This document shows, piece by piece, positions 31,500-41,835 of a stretch of 64,000 bases of DNA (position 1 is the stretch's first letter; every line of letters starts with the position of its first letter). This DNA comes from Azolla caroliniana. Lineage: Eukaryota; Polypodiophyta. The stretch lies in assembly GCA_043228905.1 (NCBI GenBank), contig JBHGNT010000006.1, forward strand, positions 16,802,001 to 16,866,000, read 5' to 3'. Position numbers and translations under genes: made by a program. Below the pieces are notes generated by a model, which saw nothing but the letters and a program-made list of their open reading frames with translations, had not been told where the DNA came from and ran no database searches.

Positions 31500-33738
31500 A
31501 TTGCTATGACCGTAGGATCGTGACAAGGAGTGCGAGCGAACTAGCACAACTATTGAGATGATATGGGAAGAGTAAGAAAAGAAATAAAGCAATGATGCAA
31601 GTGAAACTAAGCTGAGTAGGATTAGAGGTGACCAAGAGTAAAAGAGAATGAGAGAATGAGATAAAAGAAGAAGAGAAGAGTGAGTGAGAAAAGAGAAAAG
31701 CTTAAGAAATTTCCACACGAACCGTCGTAGCATCCCGTTCCACCATATCCGTCGCACATCCTCGAGCCGTCGGCTCCAACCGATCCACCACGTCCACCGT
31801 GTGTCCCCGAAACATCGACTCCATCCGAACCGCCATATCCACCACACGCGCCTTCCTCCTCGGTCGGTCCTCCCGAACGTCGTTGCCGATACAATCACTC
31901 TTTCTTTGTCCGCCGCGTAGGTCCTCCGATTAGGCCCTCAGTCACCCCATTTGCTCGCCGGATTCTGCCCATGGCGTACCGCATGTGTTCTATCTCCGGC
32001 TCGATCCTCTCTTCGTCTCGAACACCTCGTGCCGATTCCCTCTGTTCCGCGCTCACCTTCCGTAGGCTCTTTCCGTGTGCCATTGTTGTCTCCCGAACAC
32101 ACGCTCGTTCTTCGGTCCCTCGGCGACCTCATTACGCGCTCCTCGCTTCCCCTTTGCTCGCCATGATCTCTCGCCATAGAGAGTACCGTCATCCCGACCT
32201 CCATGTCAGTGTCCTTCGCGACTCTTGTTACCGCTTCACCCCGACTCTCGTCCTCTTGGCCCGCTTGTACTCGCATGTCCTCCGGGACGCCACATTTTCT
32301 CTTCTCGATGTGTAGCCCTTTGTCCTCCGCGCACCATCCTTCGCTCTCGTCGTTCGTTCATCGACCCCAGCACCTCACCGCTCCATCCTCCGTCTCGTAC
32401 TTGCCTCTCAAAGGCTCGACCGGTCCGACGTTGCCGGTCACTCGTTGCCGCTCCTCCAGGTGCATGCTCGTTCTTTGGCCCTCCGCCGGCCATAATGTAT
32501 GCTTCGTGTTACGCCCTTCATCCACCGTAGACCCGCCCTCTGCGTCGGTCTCTTCTTCCCTTGTTGCCATAACCCCTTCCGACTCCGTTTCGCCGTCTTG
32601 GTCCCGCTCACCCATCTTCCCGCACCGGATACCCGCTCCGGTAACCGACTCCTCGCTGCCACCCGCCGTCTCTCCGGTCTTACGTTGATCTGCAACCACC
32701 GAAGTCTCTAGAATAGGTGTGGAGGGTCCCGCTTGTATCCGGTCGTCAACCGAACCGTGGTGATCGTGCCCGATTAGCCTCCTCGTGCTCACCGGCTCGC
32801 ACCACGCGTTGTGGCTTGTATGCCTTGATGTCCAATCATGCCGGCTTGGTCCTTGCCCGGTTCGGTCCCGACCGATCATGTTCCGGTTTGGTCGGCTTCC
32901 TTCCATAATCGTAACCGGCCGGTAAGGGTTCGGCCGAACACTTCCGGTCTTGCCGGCTCTTCTTCGATTCGGGCTCGGTTGACCGGCCCCCGCTTCATTC
33001 TTTTCCCAGCTCGCCTTCCGGTCGTGTTGGTTCCCGACTCTCTCCTTGTTGCCGCTCTCGGCCCCCCCTTCGGTCCTTTCGTATATGCCCGTTTCGGGCC
33101 TCGCATCCTCCTCTTCGTTTCGGTCACCTGCCTTGTTGCCGCCACCATCCGTCACTCTAGGTCTCATACCGACTCTCGGGCCGGATGCCGGAGTCTCTAG
33201 AACCGGTGCGGGTTAGATCCCGGCACCGCCGCTCATTATGTCCGTAGCCACCTCCACCCAGACGTCGTTGTTCGTGCCTACCCCATCTCCGATCGTGGAA
33301 GCCTCGATTATGCTTGTCGCCTCCTCTTCCTCAATCTCCTTGTCTTCTTCTTGGTTGCCCGCCTTGCCACCACCACCGTTCGTCACTCTAGGTCCCACAT
33401 CGGCTCTGAGGCCAGACGTTGGAGTCTCTAGAATCGGTGTGGGTAAGTTCCCAGCACCACCTCTCGTCTCCTCCCCGCTCGATGTTTCGGGCCATCGTGT
33501 CCCGAATCCTCCCCCCACTCTCGAAGTGGCGCTCCCCGCTTCGTAGTCACCGGCCTCATCCATGGCCATCCCTTTTCTGCAAGACGAGAGGGTCGCTTGC
33601 TCCGCACCCTCTCCCACATCGTCGCAGTTGCACGCTCTCCCGGCCTCCACATAGGCCCCATCGTCCACGCATAGGGAGGCTCCGATCGTCTCCGGCCTGA
33701 CTCCATAATAAGCCCTTCTTCGGCTTCAAACTTCTCCT
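31500..33738 (-). other. RLG-N unit 1 internal region (no intact gene)
   Basis: GC-rich sequence with broken minus-strand frames rich in Glu, Arg and Gly. Recurrent pieces include TPILET, PRVTNGGGGKAG, GETAGG and GSEERVM. The same pieces recur in unit 2 and after 63474, so they descend from one coding region, but no known domain is visible. The plus-strand frames here are shadows. The copia RLC-2 interrupts it at 33738. Confidence 0.65.
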
Positions 33739-34127
33739 TGTAAACGTAAGTGTTTGCGGAAGTGTAAAACAGAGAACAACAGAGAGAGAGAGAGAGAGCA
33801 GAACACAATTTCAAAATTATATCAAGACTCTATCTACACACTGTGCTAAGTAGCACTATTTATACAAGTCCTCTTGGGACTGACAGAAGTACCATGTACT
33901 TCAATGCTCACATGAGCATCTGACACTTACTACGAGACTATAGCTACCTAGTAGTCTATCCTATACTAGGCTTCCGATTGGACTTCCGGTTACGGATTGC
34001 ACCCGGCCTCCACTGCTTGCCGGTTCGGTTGCTCACCGTCATACCGATCCGTTTCACCCGATCCGTCTCGCTTACCGGCTCCGGCTTATTCAGCCGATCC
34101 GGCTCTGGTTGAGCTTGCCGCTCAACA
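33739..34127 (-). repeat. RLC-2 3' LTR (389 bp)
   Basis: Ends GCCGCTCAACA beside the purine tract (minus GAGGGGGAG). A minus-strand TATA-like TTGTATAAATAG lies near 33855-33870. Confidence 0.92.
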
Positions 34128-34382
34128 CTCCCCCTCAAGCTCAACCTGAGGTGGGGTCGTAGTGTCGACCTCTGTGGCAGTCGGTTCTTCCAACCGACTT
34201 CTCCTGGCGTCACTCCGCCTTGCTCGCGCTCCTCGTCCGGTCCGGTCCCGTTTTCCGCGACCCCTTTGGTTCTGCGCGCCTCGACCCTCTCGGTCGGCAT
34301 GTCTGCTCAATAGGCCCATCTCAGCACTCACGTTGCTATGACTCCGGCGCTTGCCGATCCGTCGGTTCTCCCACGATGGCAT
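34122..34382 (-). CDS. Small basic ORF next to the RLC-2 polypurine tract (hypothetical)
   Basis: An 86-codon frame, very rich in Arg, starts at ATG 34382. An internal MGLLSRHADREGRG matches the start of the RLC-A frame at 16741. Both end PQVELEGEC, with the stop inside the LTR. It follows the pol stop by a few bases. It may be a second product of this family or conserved DNA around the purine tract. Confidence 0.35.
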   Translation of the reverse strand: MPSWENRRIGKRRSHSNVSAEMGLLSRHADREGRGAQNQRGRGKRDRTGRGARARRSDARRSRLEEPTATEVDTTTPPQVELEGEC

Positions 34383-34391
34383 CGACTTCCG

Positions 34392-37300
34392 CTATGTCCG
34401 TGTCCCCTTGGCCTTCAGACGATCCGACTCATCCAAATCCATCTGTTGGTCCGAGTCAACTGTCTCCGACTCGTTCCAGCTCTTGTCCGAATCGGTACAC
34501 TCTGATTCAACTTCCGGCTTCAGGCCTCTCACCACATCGGACCACATCCAAGTCTTGGCCTTCTCCATGCTTCCCTCGGCTTCTTCAGCCGATGAACCAA
34601 AATCGAATTCTTCATTCGACTCCGCATCATGGTCAGTGTCGTCATGATGACCTCCGCACAGCATGCACTTCTCTTCCTGAGTGCACAACTCTTCTTCACA
34701 GCCGCTTGCTCCAACCTGTTCGGATGTGTCGACTTCCTTCGTCAACTCGGCTTTCTTCATCTTCTTGTCTCCTCTTCTTCCGGCTCTCCTCTTACCGACG
34801 GATTCAACAATTTTTTGGCCTTTGCCCATTTCGGTAGAGACTTTGCCCTTGCTTCTCCCCCTCAAGTGCGACACGTCGAGATGCTGAATACCAAGCATGT
34901 CGGTAAACTGCTGCAACTTGTCCGATCCGAGCGGCTTGGTGAAGATATCGGCAACTTGCCGATCCGTATGAACATACCGTAGGTCAACTTCACCGCTCAG
35001 GACCCACTCACGCACGAAGTGGTAGTGCACCTCGATGTGCTTTGTGCGAGCATGGAACACAGGGTTCCTGGCGAGCTGCAGGCTGCTCATGTTATCACAG
35101 TAAATCGGGATCGGGGTCGGTACCTCGATCCGCAAGTCTCGCAGCAGTCGCCGAAGCCAGATGGCTTCACAAGTGGCAACGGTAGCAGCCCGGTACTCAG
35201 CCTCAGTGCTTGACAAAGCCACTGTGGGCTGCTTCTTGCTGCTCCACGCAACGGCCGCGCTACCTATGGAGAACATGTATCCGGAAGTGGAGCGGCGATC
35301 AGACGCATCGCCGGCCCAGTCAACATCTGTGTAACCGACAAGCTCTTCGGGTATACCTCGACGGTATAGCAGTCCCCGGTCCTTAGTGTCGCTGACATAC
35401 CGTAATATTCGTTGAGCGCACTGAAGGTGCTCCACGGTCGGCTTCTGCATGAACTGACTTACCATGCCGACCAGATAGTTGATGTCGGGTCGGGTGATGG
35501 TTAAGTAGATCAGGCTTCCGACAATCTGTCGGAACCGTTTCTCATTGCAGGCCGGTCCGGAGTTGGGACGGAGCTTCTGGTTCCAGTCCAGGGGTGTGGA
35601 GACAAGTCGGCAATCCGTCATGCCGAACTTATACAGCATATTCAACACGTAATGTCGTTGTGAGAGCAATATGCCGTCGGGGTTCCGGATCACTTCGATC
35701 CCAAGAAAGTAATGAAGGTCCCCCAGGTCCTTCATTTCGAATGCGTCCGACAACTGGGACTTGACGCGGTTGATTTCGGGAAGACCCGGTCCGGTGATGA
35801 CTAAATCATCCACATACAAGAGTATACATACCGGACCGTCAGAGCCTTGACGGATGAACAACGAAGAGTCCGACTTAGAGACAGCAAACCCCAGCTTACG
35901 CAACCGGTGCGTGATCTTCGCGTTCCCGGCTCGGGGGGCTTGCTTCAAGCCGTAAAGCGACTTCTTCAGTCGGCATACCGCCGACTTGTTCATCTCCGAT
36001 TGAAATCTGGGGAGCTGAGTCATAAAGACTTCTTCTTCAAGCTCTCCTTGAAGGAAGGCGTTCTTCACATCCATCTGGTGAAGATGCCACCCCCTTGCCG
36101 CAGCAACCGCCAGTACCACACGAACCATCGTCATCTTCGCCACAGGGGCGAAGTTCTCATCGTAGTCGATTCCGTGGGTCTGCGCGTATCCCTTCGCCAC
36201 TAACCGGGTTTTGTACCGGTTAACAGAACCGTCGGCGTTGTACTTGACCTTGTACACCCACTTGCATCCGATCGGTTTACAGTGACAGGGAGAATCAACT
36301 AGGTCCCAAGTTTCGTTGGCATCGAGTGCCCGCATTTCTTCGTCCATAGCGGCACGCCAATTTGCATCCTTTGCCGCTTCTGTGTAGCTCTCCGGCTCAC
36401 GCACTTCTGTCACCTTAGTCATGTACGCATAATGATGCGCCATGTATTCATTGTACCCGTACCGCATGACGGGATCCTTCTGGCGGGTTGATCGGCGCAA
36501 CGCACTGTCGCCTGATTTGAGGCCCTTCTTGGCCAGTTCGGTCTTCGTTGCCGAAGATCCGCCTTTCTCCTTTCCGGAGTCGGATACGCACCGATCCGAC
36601 TCATCGTTGCCGGTTTCGAATTCCGGCATCTTCCTCTTCCCCTTCTCTTTGCGCGTGAACCGTTTCCTCGGTTCCTTGCGCGGGGAGAGCACGGCAGAGT
36701 CTCCACCACTTGCCGTCTCTTCATCCGACTGGTCCAACCGACTCAGTCGCTCGTTCGGTCCACTCAACCGTAACGATTCCGGACTCTCATCTTGAGTCCC
36801 GGCTTCATCATCCTCTGCCAGGGCTGATTCAGGCTCACTGGACTGATCTTCCGGCATTGGGTCAGGATCGGAGGTCGGAGTCGGTACGGAGTACCAGGAT
36901 GCCGATTCATCGAACTCGACATCCCGGCTTACTCGGACTTCCTTCGTCCGGGGGTTATAGCACTTATACCCCTTTTGCTCTTGAGCATAGCCGACTAGGA
37001 TGCATTTTTCCGATTTTGCATCCAGCTTTCTCCACTTCTGATCCGGCACATGCACATACGCTATGCTGCCGAATATCCGAAGGTGTCTTAAGTTCGTCTT
37101 GCGCCCGAAATACAGCTCATGAGCTGACACCTTGTCACCAATGCGGTTTTGTATGTAGACGGCCGTCCGGACCGCCTCCGCCCAGTAGAACCGGGGCATG
37201 CTCTTTTCCTCCAGCATTGCCCTTGCCGCTTCGACGAGTGACCAGTTCTCCCTTTCAGCCACACCGTTTTGCTCCGGTGTGTATCTGCAGCTAAACTCTC

Positions 37301-38068
37301 ACCGAATTCCCTTCTGTTGCAGATAACTAGTGAATTGGCTGGAAAAATATTCCTTTCCGCCATCCGACTGAAGGCATTTGATCTTCCTCTCCGATTCCCG
37401 TTCCACCATCTTCTGGAGGCTCCGAAAACAGTCGAAGACTTCGCTCTTCCGCTCAATGAGGTAGATCCAAGTATGTCGAGTATAGTCGTCGATGAAGGAG
37501 ACGAAGTATCGGCTCCAGTTCCGTTCGGTGGGGAATGGAAGCCGGTGTTGCTTCCCAAGTTGGCAGGCTTCACAAATTTCGGCTCTCCGGCCGCTAAACT
37601 TCGGCAAACCGAAAACAACTTGTTTCGTTTGCAGGTCTTGAAGCCTCTGGTAGTTGACGTGGCCTATCCGCTTGTGCCACAGGTCAATGTCCGACTCGAC
37701 CTTCTGTCGATTCGCGAACAAAGCGGGGCCAAAGTCATTGGTGTTGAGGATAAACATCCTCCCGTCTCTGTGCCCTTGCGCAATGACTTCGCCCTCATCC
37801 TCAATGAAGCACCCGAGGTGCGTAAACCGCACCTGCATCCCCTGGTCGACAATCTGACCAACGGACACCAGGTTCTTCGTGATTGTTGGAACGTGTAATA
37901 CGTTCATCAGCTTCCCTTTCTGTCCGACGTGGCTTAGAGGGACTTCTCCGACGTGCACGATTGGGTGAGGAGTGTCATCTCCGGTTTCGACTACTCCTGG
38001 TTGATCCGGTTTCTCCAGAAAGGAGTACCACTCTTTGTGGCTCGTCATGTGGTTCGACGCTGTCGTAG
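34392..38068 (-). pseudogene. RLC-2 copia Pol with C-terminal extension
   Basis: From 38068 leftward: the rest of protease (ASNHMTSHKEW), the pre-integrase region (LWHKRIGHVNYQRLQ), integrase, then a TGA at about 37297 where Arg is expected (GIR*EFS). A 956-codon open frame follows (37262-34392) with YTPEQNG-type context, the hinge, RT (MDVKNAFLQGEL, LLYVDDLVITG) and RNase H (YCDNMSSLQLARNP, VADIFTKPLG). Integrase lacks about 25 residues between KQHRLPFPTERN and SRYFVSF, which removes the first catalytic Asp. After HLDVSHLRG the frame runs about 154 residues further, acidic, with CMLCGGHHDDTDH, MWSDVVRGLK and DKSWNESETVDS. That tail is shared with RLC-A and is not a usual copia domain. Confidence 0.9.
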
Positions 38069-38890
38069 TGTAGGTTGCACACTATGTGGAAATTATATTT
38101 TTGTCCCTTTGGATAGAAAATGGAGTGCTCGGTGAGAAAAGGAGGAAAACGGCATACCGGCAAGGAGGGAAAACGGCATGCCGGCAAGGAAGAAAACGGC
38201 ATACCGGCAAGGAAGAGCCGGATAAAGAGACATAAATGTAAAAAGAAGGAAATACTCACTACTGCGCAAGGCGTGATTCGAACTCTGCACCTCCGCGTTG
38301 ACAAACCCCAACCTTACCATTACATTAACTTATCTTAAGTGTTCTAAATATAGATTTAATACGTATAAGACCTTTATTTATGCATACCTTTATTAAAAGG
38401 TAAATCGTGTATTTTTTTTAATATATGAAAAAGAAAAACACGAGACACTAAAAATAACTCATGCACATCTAGCGTGCATGAGCCCTATACTTAGGAAATA
38501 AAAAAAGCATCACATGGACATTTAGTGGACATGAACACTTTTTGTAAAAAAAAAAAAAGCATGAAGCCATGCTTAGCTCTTCCTCCCTTATATAAGGAGG
38601 AGAGAAATATGTAAAGGGTTGTTGATTTTTTTGGATTAAGAATTAATCAATACAAAAATTATTCGTGGGATTCACGATTTATACGTCTACTTCTCTCTTA
38701 ACACCCTAAGTACCAATTAATATAGTATACTCGTGTGATTCACGAGTTTCTTATCTTTCTCTTTGCTATTTACTCATAATTAATCTCTATCTCGCGAACT
38801 TCTTTCTCCTAGTCCAAGACCTCTGTGGTTCCCACCCGACTCACGCAACGATCCGGAGCCGAAAGGCACGACAACGCGCCGGAATCAACA
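38069..38890 (+). mobile_element. Probable solo LTR (822 bp) inside RLC-2
   Basis: It splits the copia protease codons: WYV lies on the right and ASNHMTSHKEW on the left. It runs TGTAGGTTGCAC to CGGAATCAACA, with TATATAAGGAGG near 38588. It contains an AAACGGCAT-rich short repeat (38147-38210). The expected 5-bp target duplication is not clean (CGTAG against TACCA), so limits may be off by a few bases. The family is unknown. Confidence 0.65.
38265..38330 (-). other. tRNA-like sequence, antisense, in the solo LTR
   Basis: The minus strand reads an A-box-like TGGTAAGGTTGG, then a B-box-like GAGTTCGAATCAC about 35 bases later, tRNA spacing. Stems are poor, so it is not a functional tRNA. It parallels the boxes in RLG-2 and RLG-3 LTRs. 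Confidence 0.4.
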
Positions 38891-39912
38891 TACCACGCTT
38901 CCTCCATTTTGGAAGTGGTCTTCTTCATTGAGTTTGCCTTGTGATTCATCACCAAGGCTGGCCCCTTACCGGCCTTTCCGGTTCCGAATCCTCCTGATCC
39001 GTTTGTGTAGTGCGAGTTTTGCCGGCCACCCTTACCGGTCTTGCCGGATCCGGATTTGTCCGAATCGGCACGCTTTCTCCAGCACTCGCTTTCCCTGTGG
39101 CCTTTTTTGCCACACTACCAGCATTCCGTAGCGGATTTGTCTTGCCGGCCTCCGGCACCGCCTTGACTCCCCCTGCTTGTGGAAGTCCCGGAACTGCTAT
39201 CCGCACACTCATAGTGCCTTCGTTCCTGCTCTTGCCGGCCGCCTCCATTGCGTGCCGACCCACCTCTTCCACCACGCCCACGGAGCCGATCCGTTCCCGT
39301 GTACAGCATTCGGTTGTCCGGGGATGCACTGGTAGATGCACCGGCGTGGTTCTCCTCTACAAGGAGCATCGACTGTAAGTCGAAGAATGAGGGGGTATTC
39401 TCCCTTGTACACACCGCAGTCTGGAACGCTCCGAACTTGGACGCCAGGCCTCCGAGACATACCTGCACCATCTCATCTTCCTCTACGGTAACATTGATAG
39501 AGGCGAGCGAGTCGCAGATCTCCTTTATCCGGCCCGTGTAGTTTGCCACAGACATGTTCTTCTGTCGAACATTGCTCAACTCCTGTCTGAGTTGCAGCTT
39601 CCGGGCAGTGGTGCTTGCAGCGAAAACCTTTTTGAGGTTCCCCCAAGCATCCTTCGGTGTCTTGGCGTCATAGACGTGGCTGAGCAGCTGATCGCCGACA
39701 CTGGACGCGAAGCAGTACATCACCCTGCTTGCCGCTTGTTCCCATACCGGGAAGTCCTTGTGTGTCGAGCCGGGCGCCGCATCATTCGCTCCTTCGACAT
39801 AACTCCAGTACCCGTGTCCAAGCAGGTACTGGTGCATCTTGTAAGACCAGGATGCGTAGTTGCTCTTGTCGAGCTTGTCCACCGGGAGCGACGTAGCCAT
39901 GCCTCTATCCAT
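38891..39912 (-). pseudogene. RLC-2 copia Gag and start of protease
   Basis: Gag starts at ATG 39912. It has a UBN2-type copia Gag core (YASWSYKMHQYLLGHGYW, LKKVFAASTTARKLQL, FDLQSMLLVEE), then a Gly/Arg-rich stretch. A TAG follows ECW at the first half of the zinc knuckle (CGKKGHRESEC comes after the stop). The protease start EEAWYV is cut by the solo LTR. Confidence 0.85.
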
Positions 39913-39994
39913 GTCTTCTACTGTGTCTGCTTTCGACCTGTTAGGGTTTTCTTCTCAAGAGTAAATGTCTGCAGCAGAGGTTCTCAACCCTCGC

Positions 39995-40006
39995 GCTCTG
40001 ATACCA
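39995..40006 (-). promoter_or_regulatory. RLC-2 primer-binding site
   Basis: Minus-strand TGGTATCAGAGC directly abuts the 5' LTR, matching initiator methionine tRNA. Confidence 0.92.
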
Positions 40007-40045
40007 TGTAAACGTAAGTGTTTGCGGAAGCGTAAAATAGAGAAC

Positions 40046-40076
<31 letters not shown>

Positions 40077-40403
40077 CAGAACACAATTTCAAAATTATAT
40101 CAAGACTATCTACACACTGTGCTAAGTAGCACTATTTATACAAGTCCTCTTGGGACTGACAGAAGTACCATGTACTTCAATGCTCACACGAGCATCTGAC
40201 ACTTACTACGAGACTATAGCTACCTAGTAGTCTATCCTATACTAGGCTTCCGATTGGACTTCCGGTTACGGATTGCACCCGGCCTCCACTGCTTGCCGGT
40301 TCGGTTGCTCACCGTCATACCGATCCGTTTCGCCCGATCCGTCTTGCTTACCGGCTCCGGCTTATTCAGCCGATCCGGCTCTGGTTGAGCTTGCCACTCA
40401 ACA
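40007..40403 (-). repeat. RLC-2 5' LTR (397 bp)
   Basis: Nearly identical to the left LTR. Differences include a longer AG run (near 40050-40078) and a few substitutions. Confidence 0.92.
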
Positions 40404-40408
40404 CTCCT

Positions 40409-40916
40409 TCACTCCCTCGCACGCCTCCCATACCAACACCTCTAGGTCGTACTCCTCTAGTTGATCCCATGTCGGGCTCTCTTCCAACGGTAGTGCGTAG
40501 CTGCTCACCGCCCTCTCTTCTCCGCCATTCGCGGATCACGTTGTTGCCGACCGCTCCCTATTGGGTTGCCGGCATACCCACTCCAGTTTCGCGGATCCGT
40601 ATGCCTCCAATAGAGCTCCTTCAAAGGACTCCCACGACCCATGAGCTTCTTGAAGCTTCTTGACCTCTTTGTGCACCGATATGGCCGCCACTCAAAGAAA
40701 ATTTTCTAGCCGCATCGCTTTGTCCACACCCCTCCTCGTCATCTCGGCTTTGTATGCTTCCAAGAACCTCGGGACTTCGTCCCTGTTGAATTGGCTGACT
40801 CGATCGACCACCCTCTCGGCGGCTTGTTGAGCCGCATCTTGCCTTGCCTTCTTCCATTGGGCATCCTTTACAATCTTCGCCATTATCTCCACAAACTCGA
40901 AGTCTTCGTCTTCCAT
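40409..40916 (-). pseudogene. RLG-N Gag, N-terminal remnant
   Basis: The minus-strand frame starts near 40916 (MEDEDFEFVEIMAKIV) and contains VDRVSQFNRDEVPRFLEAYK, a stop after ENFL, then SVHKEV and WESFEGALLEAYG in broken frames. The order and spacing match RLG-4 Gag (IGRFDGKDATKYLASYGAEM, PSIHAEV, WEEFEGRLLEKYG). So RLG-N and RLG-4 share ancestry in Gag. It ends where RLC-2 was inserted. Confidence 0.7.
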
Positions 40917-40940
40917 CTCCGTCCTCTCCCTTGCCGCCTC

Positions 40941-40963
40941 TTCACATCGGGTTCACCAAAGTA
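40941..40963 (-). promoter_or_regulatory. RLG-N primer-binding site
   Basis: The minus strand after the LTR reads TACTTTGGTGAACCCGATG, almost the same as the RLG-4 site at 61291-61312. It has the TGG start expected of a tRNA primer site. I do not identify the tRNA. Confidence 0.65.
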
Positions 40964-41835
40964 TGTCGCGATATTCCGCGAGAACATGTAGGATCTTAGG
41001 CAGGACCACGGGGGTCTTGGACTAGGGAGTAGAGGAGAAATGGAAGTTTAGCCCAAGAGGAGATGAGAAAGAATAAGACATAAACATAGAATAGAATAGA
41101 TGGAGTCAAGATACACCCACAAGGCAAGAAGATCAACAAGCTATATTAAGAGTTCACAAAATATTACAACCAAGGCCGCATAGGCCACACCAAACGGTAT
41201 AACAAAACCCTAACCGGATAAGCAAGTAAAGAAGATGAAGAAGAAACCCTAAACAAACCCTAAAACCGAAATGGGAAACCCTCGACCTAAGTTGTATATC
41301 TCTCTCCCTCAAAATAGGCAACCCCTTCCAAAGTGACCCCTCACTCCCTTTTATAGTAGTAAGGGGTGAGGCACATTACAAGAGTGGTCAAACCCCCTTC
41401 TCCTTTCCAAAGGAGAATATTTGATCTCGATCTTGAGACCGTTGGCCATAACTCTCACTCCTCTAGCCATCCTATTCAATGCCCATTACTCCCTTCACTT
41501 ATTCTTCACGTACCTCTATCTAGTCTACCAAGTGCACATCACATTTACACTTAACAAACTCCGTGGAGCACCTTTAGCACCTTAGGTTAATGCCCTTCCC
41601 CTTTACATTTTGTTATCTTATTTTTATATACAAATGTATAAGTGCATGTGCAACGTTGCACATCCCCATTTTCTTGTATACCTTTCACACTCAAAATAGG
41701 CAACCCCTTCACAAGTGACCCCTCCCTTCCTTTTATAGCCCAAGGAGGCAACCCCTTCACAAGTGCACATGTTGCACACCTCCGACTTGCCCATTCCATC
41801 CCAGTTTCACATCGTAGCCGGAAATCTTCAGAACA
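40964..41835 (-). repeat. RLG-N LTR copy 2 (872 bp, composite)
   Basis: Starts TGTCGCGATATTCC and ends TCTTCAGAACA. The left 680 bp match copy 1. From about 41670 the sequence resembles copy 3 (TATACCTTTCACACTC onward), so the CAAAATAGGCAACCCCTTC promoter-proximal block occurs twice. It looks like a recombination product of two LTR subtypes. Confidence 0.75.

Larger units (their letters stand above)
33739..40403 (-). mobile_element. RLC-2, Ty1/copia element inserted in RLG-N
   Basis: LTRs at 33739-34127 and 40007-40403, with target duplication CTCCT at 33734-33738 and 40404-40408. The primer site directly abuts the right LTR. It is the same family as RLC-A but better preserved. A solo LTR of another family (38069-38890) sits in its protease region, and integrase has a deletion, so it is dead. 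Confidence 0.93.
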
